Below, piece by piece: positions 11,801 to 23,450 of a stretch of DNA of 64,000 bases (position 1 is the stretch's first letter; each line of letters starts with the position of its first letter). The notes below the pieces were generated by a model that worked only from the letters and a program-made list of their open reading frames with translations, searched no databases and was not told the DNA's origin. The stretch spans positions 127,153-191,152 of the forward strand of contig LSRX01000511.1 in NCBI GenBank assembly GCA_001939145.1, read 5' to 3'. Source of the DNA: Symbiodinium microadriaticum (taxonomy: Eukaryota; Sar; Dinophyceae; Suessiales; Symbiodiniaceae). The position numbers and the translations under genes are program-made.

Positions 11801-14045
11801 CGGTTGTGGTTGGTCGTCGCCCTCAGTCTAGTCGTCCGCAGCGCGCATGTGCAAAGCTCGCTGATCACAACATCCATCAGAGAGCATGAGCACCCTAGCA
11901 TGGGGTCAAGCGGATTACGGAAAGCCGCTATTTTCGAACGAATCGCGCGCAAATGCAAGGAACGACACAAACTCCTCCGACAATAGAACCTGCACTCGGC
12001 ATCCTGTAAGCGAGCTCGATGGCACAGCGCTCACGCTGAGATGAATTTTATAAACCCCAGAATATTCAAGAATCTTCTGATCAGCATCCCTGCACGTGTT
12101 GTTGCATGTTGCTGGGTTGGGGTACTAGGTAGCTCTCGGGACTGTGTCGTTCCTTTGCCATAGAGTCACTGCGCCACAATTCAAGCTGGTTTGTGTCGTT
12201 CCTCGTGTTCCTCAAATGATCCTCAGCTCCAAAGGCCGAATGAAGCTGATGATTCCTATCTTTCAACTGATGTGGCTTCGTCAATCTTACGCTCTTTATC
12301 CTCGATCCCGTGCCACCGCGATTTCAACATATTTCAACATGAGTGAGTGACATGCCCCGATCGTCCGGCTACTCGACTCCAGGGACTCCCCAAGCAGAAG
12401 GTCACCACCGGAATTTACTTCTTCAGACTCGTGACACCATGCCCCCGCAACATCCTGCAACTATCTGGGTGCCTGTGGCAGCTCAAACGTGGCATGGGCA
12501 CGGATTTTTGGTTTGGTGCATTCGATCCATGACTCAACTCCTGGCAGGTTGGGTTTTCGACTTTTGATGCGTCCCACCATGGGCTGGTTCTCGCATCGAC
12601 ACCTTCCATCGGAACAGCAGTGAGCGCATTCTCTGATCATGCTCGTGGGGATACACGTGACAGCAAGCCTGGTGGAGGGCGTTGCACGAAGCAGTACATT
12701 CCGACCCGGGGAGCGAGTAGGTACGCTGACAGAGTCTATGTCGCGGGGTTAGAGGGCGACAACCAGTCCGTCCCAGGGCACCTGCGTGTACTTCAGATTA
12801 GAATTGAAACAAGCGACTGCTTTAGTTCCGCTCTCTGTGAGCAAATTGCCCAAGCAAGCAACCATTCATGAGTTGTGGCTTTGCATTCGCAGGCACACGT
12901 TTCTCAGCTGCTAGCGTTCCAATGGCGATCGCACCGAAGTCAATAATCCGTGGCAAGACAATGTCGTTGGCTGATGGGTATGCATGAATCGGCCTGCAAG
13001 ACCGGAGGAAGCCAGGCTCTATGCAGTACCATGAGGTTCAAATCACGCGATGTTGTAGCACATGCTGAGCCAGCTGCACGATCAAATTTTCAGATAACTC
13101 TCCACAGAATATTTTGATGGTGTCGTAATAGTATCGCCTGCCACACAAGCACTTGCAGTGGCTACTGCCGCAATCATCGCCGCTTCGCGCCGAACAGGCC
13201 AAGGCTGCCATTCGTGGGGCTCAAACGAGACGGTCACGTCTTCACTCATTCCTGGCCTCAACAGAATCGGTGCATCAAACCCATGATGTGGCAAATAGCT
13301 CTTTCCCTAGCCCTTGCATCTGCAGAAGGTCTTCATCGTTCGGTTTCATGCGAGGTTCGCGGGAGCTCTGGGATCCCAGCGCTAGCAAGCCCTTCTTGTC
13401 TACGGTGATACGGAACCACGGGGTGGACGGACCTGGGCAGTGTTGCAACAATGTGGTTAATGTGCGACAAAGCTGCTTTGCAGACCTCAGCGCCGAACCG
13501 ATGATTGACACCCTCAAAGATGATGGCGAAATGTTCACCACTCTGAGAACTTGTGAGTGTTCCTGTCGCAATGCAGGATGAGGCTTCGTTCGCAGGGGGG
13601 AGGCTCTCTTTACTCTTCACGCTTATTGGCAGTTTTCGCTTTGTTGATGCAGCCAGGTGTGGCAGGGCGATGCAGGGAGCATCAGACGTGTGCCAGCAAA
13701 GAACTAGTGCGGAGGTCCCTATCCTTGATGCATGAGTCAGCTCGAGGGGCTTGCCTGAGCCTGTAGTTTTCCTGATGCGAGCAGTATAGTGGGTGGAACG
13801 ACAGAACCAAATCGACAAAAACAGGGTGGTGGGTGTGACAAACAAATGCTGAGGCCAGTCGGCGGAAGGCTACAAGGGAGTCAAGGGAAATGGCCAGGCC
13901 ACAGAGGAGCTTGACAGCATGCAAACAGCTCCGCAAATCCCACCGTCCTTGTGTATCTGGAAGCCGCCAAAATGCAGTGTATGTGGCCTCTTGCAGCTGC
14001 ACGTCGGAAACGAACAAAAGCCATCTACGGCCAAGGATGACACCG
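8820..14045 (-). CDS. CFAP221: CFAP221/PCDP1-like ciliary protein, many small exons
   Basis: Short minus-strand exons spell out the known order of CFAP221 (primary ciliary dyskinesia protein 1), an axonemal central-pair component. LHFGGFQIHK ends near 13,948. RVVNISPSSLRVSIIG lies near 13,545, PSTPWFRITVDKKGLLA near 13,435 and PGMSEDVTVSFEPHEW near 13,258; these last three form the first ASH domain. PIHAYPSANDIVLPRIIDFG lies near 13,012, KVIPLSCKIPIQFE at 10,730, and FEIDVVESHSDFSISPLAG near 10,623. The last is joined over an 87 nt GT-AG intron (10,569-10,483) to VIPADGSTEVVITFTP, giving the second ASH domain. Later helical exons include FETQQVTLLGSCSPEAAK (~10,265), LPTFKREELERTISGVKAS (~9,780), LVAFIREQRQADIAWISFE (~9,255) and QAEEEEDKQAAELRFELQY (~8,905). 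The first and last exons, and the exons inside 12.9-10.75 kb, were not resolved. Assignment rests on remembered family motifs. Confidence 0.75.
11730..11795. repeat. GGT/GCA trinucleotide tract inside CFAP221 intron
   Basis: Short imperfect runs of GGT and GCA with GGAGCA lie in the 2.2 kb stretch between recognised CFAP221 exons. No exon was recognised around it. Confidence 0.7.
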
Positions 14046-14814
14046 TGTCTCGACTATGTCGTTTCGGTGCAGCTGCTCGAAAGTCTCTTTCTCCAAGAGA
14101 GGGTGCCTGTGACATGGCAGGTTCGTGCATGCCCTTAGTGCCGGCTACATCTCTGGCGAGAAGACAGTCTTCAAGCCGCGACGGTTGAGGACACCTGCCT
14201 CCCACCAACCACGAGCTCATTGCCATCGTCAGGATACCTGCCAAGCATACAGACATCGCAGCCCATCTTCAGCCGCAGGGAAATGCCCGAACCACGACAT
14301 CGCCAAGTTGCCCAGCAGTTGCTTGCATGTCGGGAACCTTTCGGCAGGATCATTGAAGGGACCCTCCTTGCTCTTCTTCGCTTCTTCTGCATCGGGGCCT
14401 TGATCTTCGAGTAGGGATGTGCTGTGTTGTGTCGGCTTCTCTTGGAGTGGGGCACTCTCGCTTGGGGCTTGATGTGAATATAGGTGTAGGGTGTAGGCCA
14501 GTCCAGAGCCGCACTTCGCAATTCTCAAAGCCGGTCCCGTTCGATACAATGCCAAAGGATTCAAAGGGAGCCTGAAACAATCATTGCGTTGGTGCCGCAA
14601 TCGCAACATATCGCAACCAAAGTGATAATTTCTGCCAGTGGTATGTATAGGCCTATGATCGGGAAGCAACCAGATATTTCATGCTTCCTCTGTCGTCTGT
14701 TCCCGTTCTCTGTTTCCGTTGTGTTCACCCCTTCACTGGACGTGGCGGAGGCGGGCCGTCGGGCATTCCGCCGTGCTCGTCTTTTCGGCCTTGCAACATC
14801 CTACCCCCGGCAGA

Positions 14815-15480
14815 CCAGAAAGTCTTGAACCTCGGGAACAACCCCAGCAAACTGAAGCAATTGCAACAACGACTCGCGAGCCTCCAAAACTCTATCCCCA
14901 GCTGCTGGTCCGTCTGCGTGCCATGAAGAACCTCAGCAAGGTCGCAGCCAGCCCATATCGGGAAAACCCACCTACAATGGACCTAGCCAGAACTCACATC
15001 CACGAAGCACCTACAGGATAAGTTGTCATGATGAGCATCAGGCAGCCATCAACTAGAGGGGCACAAAACAGGAACTTTGGGAAGGCTCCATCTCGCCGTT
15101 TCAAGATCAGCTGATCATGCCTTCCCCTGCCTCGGACTTCTTGCTTCCTCTGCTGTGGAAAATGTTCCAAACAAAAAAAATGCGCCTGCTGACTGCCTGC
15201 CTTGTGGTCTCCGGACCTCCTTGACAGCTCTCGGGCTTGCTAGTAACAGTCTGGAGCAGAAGGATCAGATTGCCGTTTCCGCTGGGCTGACACATTCTCT
15301 CGAATTCTGAGTGCATCCCAACCATTGCAACACTCGAGCCCTCCAAACACTTTAGAAGTGCCGGCATGACCTCTTGAAACTGCAGATGTGGAAAGTGTAT
15401 CTCGTCCCTCCACTTAGGCCAGCTTTCACCGAGTGCGTATGAAGCATATGAAGCACCTGTGATGCTCGCATTTGATGGAT
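14815..15480 (-). CDS. exon-like segments upstream of CFAP221, unidentified
   Basis: Two minus-strand stretches have clear coding character. One lies near 15,470-15,235 (ESWPKWRDEIHFPHLQFQ, VMPALLKCLEGSSVAMVG, HSEFERMCQ). The other is a leucine-rich amphipathic helix near 14,940-14,825 (VLEARESLLQLLQFAGVV, PEVQDFLVC). They could be 5' exons of the CFAP221 gene or belong to a separate upstream gene on the same strand. No domain was recognised and splice sites were not fixed. Confidence 0.35.
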
Positions 15481-17061
15481 AAGTACGATAGGACTCATAT
15501 AGCACTTTCCTGTTTTGGCCGATCGTCAACTAGGAAGACTGCAAGCGTTCAACTCGACTTCCGATGCCGAAGCAATTCAGAATCGCAATCAATAACCATA
15601 CATGCTAACGCGCTGCGTGCACACGCAACAGAGACATGCTTAGCAGTCCAAGCCCGATGTAATCAGTAACCAGGCAGTACCCTAGAACAGTTGAAATCGA
15701 GACCAGAAGCCGCGAGGACGTTCTGAACTTGCTCGAACTTTGGCGACTTCGAAGCAAGACTGAGTGCAGGACTTTGGCGGGAGCACGATTTCGTCAAGTT
15801 CGCGAGCGCAAATAACAGAGGGTGCAGCGGGACTGTGGAAAGAACGCGATTGGGATAAAAAATAGGTTGCGGCTCCAAACTGACCTGCAGTGACAGGCGG
15901 GCCTCGAACTGCTGCCTCTCGATGGAGGACTTGATTTCTCATATTCCCTTCAGATTTCTCATTGCTAACCTCATGGGAGCTGGGATGCGTGTTGCAACCA
16001 ATAGTCTTTCGGTCTTTCGGCCCCTTCCCGACCCTTGACATGCTTCCTTTGACGTTTCGATTCTGTCTTCCCATCGGTCTGTCGCATGGTTCCTTTTAGA
16101 TGTTGAACAGTCATAGCATAATGCTATGGGGCATCCGCTTCTAGCCTTCTAGCTCCACATGACGAGGCCCCTAGAACTTTGAACAAGACCTTGATGACTT
16201 CAGATGTGATTGTACATCTATGTGGCGGTTTGCCTGTCAATCTATTTGTGTGGGGATTGCCCTACAGCTTATGCTGTGTGTGTATAACCTGCGTTGACCA
16301 GTTGATGGACACGACTTGGCAGGTCGGTGTACAGAGCCTGGAAAAAACAAAATTAAACCTGAGGAAAACCGAACGAAAGCAGGTAAGAACTACAGACTTC
16401 ACCAAATCTGGCATGCAGCACGAAGCCATGAGCAAAGACTCACCAGATGCTCCCGCATAAAACTCCTATCAATCAGGATTGATGTATTGGCAGTTGATTG
16501 CACCTGCTGATTTGGGGTCTTGTCTTGTCTGCTTTCAAGAATCGCGCTGGGAACAATAGTGGGCCGGGAAGGTTCGGGGGTTTGGCGCCCCTGCCGCCAC
16601 CCCCAAAAAAACCAATCAGAAATCAGCTTTATTGAAAACCAATGAAAGCTAGCAGTTTCGGATGCTTGCGCACTGCCTCTTCCCTGCCCCCCCCTCCCCC
16701 GAGCAATCCTTGATTGTTGTCCAGCATCATGGCGCTGTGGGTTTTCGGGTAGCTCCTTTTCTGGTTTATATTTAAATGCCGGACTGATTTTTCGATTTTA
16801 TCTCAATCTTTTAAAAGTGGCTTTCTGAGGCTTCTCCATGCTAAGGACAGAACACATGTAGTATCTTGCAAGAAAATACTGGTATAGACACACGAACGTA
16901 TGCACACGGATCCAAGCATGCAGACTTGCGGTGCATGTAAGCAAACACCGTCTCCATGCTCGCACACTTGTACATTATATACACAGAGAGTTCATGCGCC
17001 TCGGAAGCTCATACATGTTGCATGTATGCATGCATGGATGTATATTACACGTACGAGTATG

Positions 17062-17093
<32 letters not shown>

Positions 17094-17182
17094 CACGATA
17101 TAATATACGTATAATATGCTCACCCCCCCCCGGATCCGCCCCAGCTTTCCTGTTGTAGGCTGTGGGCAACCTCACATGCCAA
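15481..17182. other. no firm gene; weak minus-strand coding signal
   Basis: Minus-strand frames at about 15,665-16,075 (for example KSPKFEQVQNVLAASGLDF) have some coding flavour but no recognisable family. The rest, including a C-rich/A-rich stretch at 16,590-16,720 and a (TA)n tract at 17,058-17,092, shows nothing gene-like. Confidence 0.35.
17055..17095. repeat. (TA)n microsatellite
   Basis: Uninterrupted AT dinucleotides, continuing as imperfect TATA/ACGTATA sequence to about 17,118. Confidence 0.9.
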
Positions 17183-17590
17183 AACATCGGCAGGGGCTCA
17201 AATTTCCCCAAAATTCCGGCAGCCTGAAATGCGAAAATCTCGGCGGGGATCGAATGTCACTAAATAAATATCCGACATCTAGGCAACCATGGCCCCGCAC
17301 TCCCTATAGATGCAAAGATCCTCGGTTGGAGGAATTGGAGCTCCGCGACACTTTGGCAACCTCGACTGCGAAATCATCGGCCGAGAATTTTCCCCAAAGC
17401 CTGAACAACGAAACCATCGGCAGGGATCAAATCTCACCAAAAATTTAAAAGCCTACACAATTATGGTCCCGCACTCCCTATGATAGATGCCAAGATTTTT
17501 TAGGAGTTGTGGGGAAATTTGATGCCTGCCAATGTTTTCGCATTTCAGGCTTGACAAAGTTTGGGGAAATTTGAGCCTGGCAGCAATTTG
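17183..17590. repeat. fold-back (MITE-like) element, ~400 bp, ~75 bp inverted arms
   Basis: The left arm starts at about 17,188 with GGCAGGGGCTCAAATTTCCC and continues GCCTGAAATGCGAAAAT. The right arm, read as reverse complement from about 17,582, has GCTCAAATTTCCCC and then GCCTGAAATGCGAAAAC in the same order. The interior contains a further direct repeat built on CCCGCACTCCCTAT at about 17,294 and 17,470, and several CGAAA(A/T)C(A/T)TCGGC variants. There is no coding capacity. I could not fix a target-site duplication by eye. Confidence 0.65.
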
Positions 17591-18185
17591 GCAATCTGGA
17601 ACAGAATTAACAACACAGCAGTAACAATGATATCTGTAAAGTAGCAGAGGTAAAACACTTCTGGCTTGAACTATACTGGCAGTACCTGAGAGAGATAAAG
17701 GAACTCTCACATTTAATACTCACAAAATGGCGCGGTCATACGCTGTTGCACTTTCGAGAATCAGCTTCGCAGGAGCCTTCTTATTTCTGCTCAAAATAAG
17801 TAAGACAAGGCCCGGCCGTTCGCTGTCCTCTTCTTGCTATGTAAAGATGGGAAGACTTCCTTATTTCCAAAAGCTGGACACTGCTGGGCTAATTTTACCT
17901 TAATGCATACATGAATTTTCGAACTCCTCTGCTACTAATGCTGTTTTCATCGGCATGAGCTGTGTTCAACATGTATCGGGATTCTTCTGCAGCTCCCCAA
18001 AGCATGAAGAGATGTACAAGAGTTTCCTGTTTGGTTGCCTGTTCGGTTGTGAGGCTGAAGCGAGAAAACAGGAGGCATTTTCATGTCTTGTTGACGGATG
18101 TAGCAGCTTTCTTGCTCTCTTGCTTGTAGTATGTCACAAGGGAGTCTAGTTTTTAGCTTGCATGAACCAAATACAACGAATCCTT

Positions 18186-18265
18186 TCCACATATATATAT
18201 ATATATAGTACCCCCCCCATATATATGTGTCTGTATATATATATATATATTATATGTCTTAATTC
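18186..18265. repeat. AT microsatellite with C8 interruption
   Basis: (AT)n, then GTACCCCCCCC, then further AT repeats. Confidence 0.9.
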
Positions 18266-18877
18266 CCACGGGGCAGGAAAGGTATAGAGGTGTGCTTCCA
18301 TATTTCTTATGCGGAGAAGAAGCGGTGATGGTGACTTGGTCCTCGCATTTGTTCTTGCTGCTGGCACACGCTAATTTGACTTGTTTTTCTGGTTGTAACA
18401 GGAGTTGTCAGATTCCACATCACATAAAGAAACGGGCAACTGCTCCATTCGCGCGTCGTGCGTAAGACGCTCGACACCCTTTACTTTTGATCGATGTATT
18501 TGGCGTATGTTGGCGGGAGACCACTTCTTTTCCCGAAGCATCAAGATCTGATTTATGATATTTCTAACCACTGATGCGGGGCCCAGGAGCCTTTTTTGAG
18601 TTTCCTCATGATGGAACAGGTTTTTTTAGTGAAAGACAACAACACCAACCACACAGACACAATCGAGCTTTCCTGTGCCGTTCTTACTTGAGAAATGGTC
18701 ATGTGTTTCTTCCAATTAGCGCGGACGCAAAACCAGATTTTGGTTTGGGTTTTGGGTGGTTTACATATACTACACATAAGCACAAGAAGTAGAGGTCAGT
18801 ATATGTGAAGTGCAGAAACCATTGTAAATACTGATGTTTCTGTGGGGTGGATATGGGTGGATCATTGAGGGAGGGGG

Positions 18878-18880
18878 AAC

Positions 18881-18912
<32 letters not shown>

Positions 18913-18940
18913 CATACATACATACATACATACGAGTACA

Positions 18941-18973
<33 letters not shown>

Positions 18974-18995
18974 GTATATATATATATGTATATAA
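18878..18995. repeat. (CATA)n microsatellite
   Basis: About 25 CATA units with a few interruptions, ending in ATATATGTATA. The reading frames over it are artefacts. Confidence 0.95.
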
Positions 18996-19869
18996 TACGT
19001 ATATGCTGCCCCCCTCATGGATCTATCGGTCTGGTTTTTGTGAAGCCAAAACCATCTGATATGCATGTATGAGAAGAAGTGGAAGTGGCCTGTGCGTGGA
19101 GTTGTCAGACGGTGACATTGTAAGGACAAGGTAGTGGGAGGCCAGGTTCTAAAAGATTTGAGTCCTACCTCCTTGGCTACCTGCCTAACCATCTGGCGTG
19201 CCGTCAAAGACAATGAAGGAGGAATCTAAAATGTTGAATTACGTTCATTCATTACGCACCACCAAAACAAACAAATAGCAAAGGCTCCCTGACATGAGCG
19301 TATCTGTGCTGACACTGAATGTTCAGTTATGTTCGCACTAAATAGTTGTAGAAGGTGCTTCCATTCTTCATTCATTAGTTGCCGTGGTTTAACAACTTGG
19401 AACAAGTTCAATGATTTGGCTTATCAAATGGTTGGCTTCACAAGACGAGTTTCCATATTCTGTCCGGATACAGTACACAGGGTAATACAACATGTAGTTG
19501 TTACTGCTTTACGCGCGTGAAAAACGATGTATTTCAACCCCAGGGTCTGGTGGTAAAGGTCTTCATGTCCTTTAAAGTCTTGAAATCAAACTTGCTTGCT
19601 TGCTTGCTTGGGGTTTGGGTGCAAGCACCTCGGCCCGAAGGCCTACCCCCTCAAGGCGCGCGTCGGTACGTCTGCAAGGCCCCTTTCGGGGTGGGAGTAG
19701 TGCACGTTCCCGCAAGTGTTCCTGTAATGAACCCCCGCAAGAACACCCCTCCTAAACCCTCACCGTAAAGGCCCCGTCAGGCGCCACTTGAGTCATCCGT
19801 GTACTCCCCAACTGTCTGGGCCGCAGGAACACTGTTCGGAAGCAACGTTGACACTATGAAATGACAAAC

Positions 19870-21101
19870 AAACTAACTATACGACTTTGTGTGTTCCTGT
19901 CACGCCCACACGTCTATGGGAGCTCCACACCCAGTGCAGGGGCCTGAGGGCCTTGAAGTACGGCAACTGATCCCCACCTGACCTGCCTCCCCGCATCATT
20001 CGGAACAGAACCTCCACAGCAAGATTTCCCCCATCCTTTGCCTGAAATCTGCAAGCGAATACAAAAGCTGTGGCAAAAAGGCAGGGCACCTCTGGATATG
20101 GTAGGGACCACGTTTCGCGCAGCTCTATGGATCGAATGGGGTCGGACAGAAAGAGGGGACAAAACCCCGTAAGGGGTTTCACGTCTCTCTAGGATTCACT
20201 CCCCGTGGATCGAAATTAAAGTCGGAGATAAAAAATAGTTGGGGTTCGGCGTCTCTCTGCGCTGCTCCCCTTGGATAGGTCGGAGGTCGTGGGATTAGGA
20301 CTACTGGGGCCAAGTATGATTCAAGATTTCGCGGTGGGTCTGTGTTGAACACATCCCCGAAATCTACAGGTGCCTGCCAGGGACAAAAGAACACGGGACT
20401 GAAGTCGCTCTTCTAACAGCCCAACCCCGACAGCCCATAAACATGAATCCATTCCAAAGGGCTCCCCAACAATCAACAAGTTCGGGACCACGCCAGCGCA
20501 GTGCAAAAACATGCAAGTCACGCCGCTCTCACTCCTTGCTCGCTGTTCACTGTGGCTTCAGGTGAGACCAAATTCTCCTGCTAGGGCGGACACATCTGCC
20601 GTTTCCATCTGGAAGTAGGTCCTTCGACACCACCACGCAGTCCCACGGGGCAGCACTGAAATCCCGAAGCTCTGTGTGACATCACTTCCCAGATTCCCCC
20701 AATTTCCCCCATCCCGCTTTTGCTGCGGTCCCGGCTCCAATCGCAGCGGGCGTGAACATCAAGGTCACGCGACCAATGCAGGCTTTGCTTCCACACTGCT
20801 TCGAAAGTGAGCAGACCGAGTTGTGCCTGCACTGGTCCGGGAGCGCTCCAGCAGGGTGTCCAAGACGAGTGAACGAAAATGGTGGCAGCAGGAGTTGCAG
20901 CGCTTGTTCGGGGTGCTGCTATGGCTGCGAAGACCTGGAGGACAATCCCCGCGCCACTGGATCCAGCAGCTGCGGCGTGAGGCTCAAGCCTCCCTCCACC
21001 CCGAGAAGGCGGAGGCCACTCTCTGCCAACTGGGGCCGTCTTCGGGTGCCCCGGGGGTGCCGCCGGTGCGGCAGGTCGACTTGAGCCAAAATGGCTACGA
21101 A
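19870..21101 (-). pseudogene. spliced-leader-tagged reinserted cDNA, block 1
   Basis: The minus strand starts with a spliced-leader relic (21,101-21,080), preceded by a (GA)n tract, and continues into long readable frames. Near the 3' side, frames at about 20,390-20,180 (FNTDPPRNLESYLAPVVL, RPPTYPRGAAQRDAEPQ) and 20,160-19,877 (DPIRSIELRETWSLPYP, CRFQAKDGGNLAVEVLF) look like coding sequence. GGG is a favoured glycine codon. No protein family was recognised. A spliced leader in genomic DNA is added only to mRNA, so the block is most simply a reverse-transcribed message that reinserted. It does not read as one clean open frame and is called a pseudogene, although an expressed retrogene with introns cannot be excluded. 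Confidence 0.5.
21080..21101 (-). other. dinoflagellate spliced-leader (DinoSL) relic
   Basis: The reverse complement of 21,080-21,101 matches 20 of the 21 invariant positions of the dinoflagellate spliced leader, differing only at its first C. It contains GTAGCCATTTTGGCTCAAG in full. The leader is normally present only at mRNA 5' ends, added by trans-splicing. Confidence 0.85.
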
Positions 21102-21107
21102 CATAAA

Positions 21108-21109
<2 letters not shown>

Positions 21110-21151
<42 letters not shown>
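21110..21151. repeat. (CT)n tract heading block 1
   Basis: About 20 CT units. On the minus strand it is (GA)n, preceded by TCCTGTCCCTG and followed within about 30 nt by the spliced-leader relic. Confidence 0.95.
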
Positions 21152-21153
<2 letters not shown>

Positions 21154-22070
21154 GGGACAGGAGGAAACAGCGGTCCAGCTGAATCCTCCGCGCGCGAGCG
21201 CGCACCCGCGGTTCACGGGTTTTGTTTGTTCCCTTCCCCAATTTGGATCGGGGAGGGCTCGGCTGGACAGGAGAGAAAAAAGTCCCCCCGGAGCATGAAA
21301 GGGCAGGGACGATGCCCTCAAGTAAACAACAAGCAAGTCAGGCTAAGGCTCCGGCAAGCATATTGGGCCGCTGTGTCCCCTCCCTTGCTCCGGGTTGAAA
21401 GGGTTGAAGGAAAAGCTTGCTGGGTTTCCCCCTTGGATCTACATGGAGTTGAACGAAAAAGCCTTCACACCCCGAATTTGAGTGAGAAGTACCGCACACG
21501 TGCTTGTAAAGAAACTAGGATTGCGCGGCCAGTTCGGGCCCCATGGATGGATCGGGTTTGCCTGAGAAAGGGCTAGGGTGTTCCCCGGCCCTGCTTAAAG
21601 AATTCGCACAGCGCAGGTACGACATGAGTGGGCTGAGCGGCATGTACAGAACATGGTTTCCTCATGGTACAGAACAGAGGGCTGCCCACGGGTTCGTGTA
21701 TCTCATTCCCCCAGTGCAATCAAACAAGCTAAGCAAAGCCTCCCCCCCCCGCGCTAACAAACAAGCTAAGCAAAGCAAACAACCCCCGGCTGCACAGAAT
21801 GAAAGCACTTTGCATGAGACAGACATGTTATCTCTCCCCTCGAATTTGCCTCAGTCATTCCCTTTTGCTCCGCATCTTCACATCAGTTGTCCCCCGACTG
21901 CGCTTCATGTGCCGTTGCACCTGCTGAACTGCTTGCCACATAGGCCCAGGCTGTAGCACGACGTTCCCTCGACGAGGGCTTCGGCTTGGTGTACGCGGTC
22001 GTAGTGTTCCTCCCCTGCTCGAAGTGGCCCTGTCTGAAGGTCGTCCAAGTTCCCCCCACGGCCAATTGAG
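21152..22070. other. spacer between cDNA-like blocks
   Basis: Contains a duplicated CAAACAAGCTAAGCAAAGC motif (about 21,721 and 21,759) and many C5-C9 runs. A 161-codon plus-strand frame (21,091-21,576) starts inside the CT tract and is not supported as a gene. Confidence 0.4.
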
Positions 22071-22072
22071 AT

Positions 22073-23402
22073 CTACTGGTGCTCCCAATGCCGTGGTGGG
22101 AGAAGACTCTGTGTCGCTGTCACTCCCCCAAGGTCTGCGGCTGTGGTGCGGTGCGAATCGGCATCGTCTTCCTCATCCCCCCAATCAACCTCGTCGGGGG
22201 GTGAGCTCACTGCAGCGTGGTGTTGCGCTTCCTTGGTCTCTTGAGTCTCACGGCTCTCCCCCAAGTCATCATGAGGGCTCGGGTTCGCCGTGGCATCTTG
22301 TATCATGTCCCCAAATTTCTGGCTGTCGTCCGAGTCCCCCGCATGGTTGTCTTTTGTTGGCTTCCCTTGCTTTTTGTCTTTCTTCTGCGCCGCCTTCTTC
22401 TCCTTCTTCTTTTGCTTCTTGCCTTTGTGTAGCTTCTTGGCTTTGTCGGTCTTGCTTCGACCCTGGCGCAGCTCGGCAGTCCGGGTTTCCACTGTCCCCC
22501 CGTGCCGCGGTTCGCCAGGATTTGCTTGTAGATCTTCTTTCCGCTGGCAAGGAGGCCGCGAATTTCCCCCGGAAAACGTCCTATGTAGACACGGAGCTCC
22601 TCTTCCACCGCCGGGTTGCATCTGCCAACCAGCTTGACTCGCTTGACCACTTTGTCGGCCCGGTCCCCCATCTGCCTGCGCTCTTTGTGTCGTTGTAGGT
22701 AGCTGCGGTAGTCCTGACTTTCCTCCGAAGTCAAGATCCCCCCGGTTGTGGGGTCAACGTAGTTCTGGTTTGTGCCGTCCCATCTATAGTATTTTCCAAT
22801 CCATCTATCCAACGGGCCTGGGTGGAAAAGTAGCGCCATCCCCTCCTTTGTCTCAAACCGAACGTACTCAGACAACGGCCTCTTGGAAGACTTAAATTTG
22901 TCAGTGGTATAGTCCCCCGCGGTCGCCGGCTCAGAGGCTTGTGCTGCTGCTGCTTCCCCCTTTTTTCGCAACTCCGCAACGCTCAAAGGACTGCTAACTT
23001 TGCCTGCAGAGATCATGCGTTTGTAACAGCCGTCTCCCCTGTCGTGTGGCTTGTTGTGGTACCATGGTCCATGCAGGCATGTCTTGCATGTCACCCCAAT
23101 CTCTCGTAGTCGCTCAGCCAGGTCTCCCCGGCGAAGCGAGGTTGATTACCGAGGGTTCCACAGTGAGATAGTATGCTCTGTCCCCCTACTAGAGGGCCAC
23201 CCCCCGAAGAGGGGCCTCGTTCAGGTTCTGGAGAGGCGCGGAAGGAGAAGGGGCCACTTGAGCAAAGTAGCGACAGGCAGGGTTGAACGGGAAGGCTCCC
23301 TTGAGGGCACAACCCCAAGGTAACCCCCCGCCCCCCCCCCCCTGCACAAGAGGGCGGCACAGGCCCCCCAAGCACAGGTTGTAGTACTTGAGCCAAAATG
23401 GC
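22073..23402 (-). pseudogene. spliced-leader-tagged cDNA, block 2: basic/acidic protein of unknown function
   Basis: The minus strand begins with (GA)n directly abutting a 16 nt spliced-leader relic (23,402-23,387). It opens into a protein-like frame from about 23,130: ERLREIGVTCKTCLHGPWYH, with a C-x2-C-x5-H pattern, then KRPLSEYVRFETKEGMALLF, DRWIGKYYRWDGTNQNYVD, HKERRQMGDRADKVVKRVK and VEEELRVYIGRFPGEIRGLL. The coding trend continues in an adjacent frame as a lysine-rich stretch (KLHKGKKQKKKEKKAAQKKD) and an acidic tail (PPDEVDWGDEEDDADSHR). The change of frame falls in a G run. The family was not recognised. A Cys/His cluster followed by a basic tail would suit a nucleic-acid-binding protein, but that is inference. 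Confidence 0.5.
23387..23402 (-). other. DinoSL relic, 3' 16 nt
   Basis: The reverse complement is GCCATTTTGGCTCAAG, identical to the last 16 nt of the dinoflagellate spliced leader, fused at its 5' side to (GA)nT. A second, degraded look-alike (CTACTTTGCTCAAG on the minus strand, about 23,272-23,259) lies ~125 nt further in and could be an older leader or chance. Confidence 0.8.
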
Positions 23403-23413
23403 ATCTCTCTCTC

Positions 23414-23450
<37 letters not shown>
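23403..23450. repeat. (CT)n tract heading block 2
   Basis: A CT run with one G interruption. On the minus strand it directly precedes the spliced-leader relic. Confidence 0.95.

Larger units (their letters stand above)
17600..19865. other. gene-poor, microsatellite-rich spacer
   Basis: AT and CATA microsatellites and short frames without domains on either strand. A GGCCCGAAGGCCTACCCCC motif at about 19,632 resembles one at 29,860, suggesting a shared dispersed repeat. No gene is supported. Confidence 0.4.
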
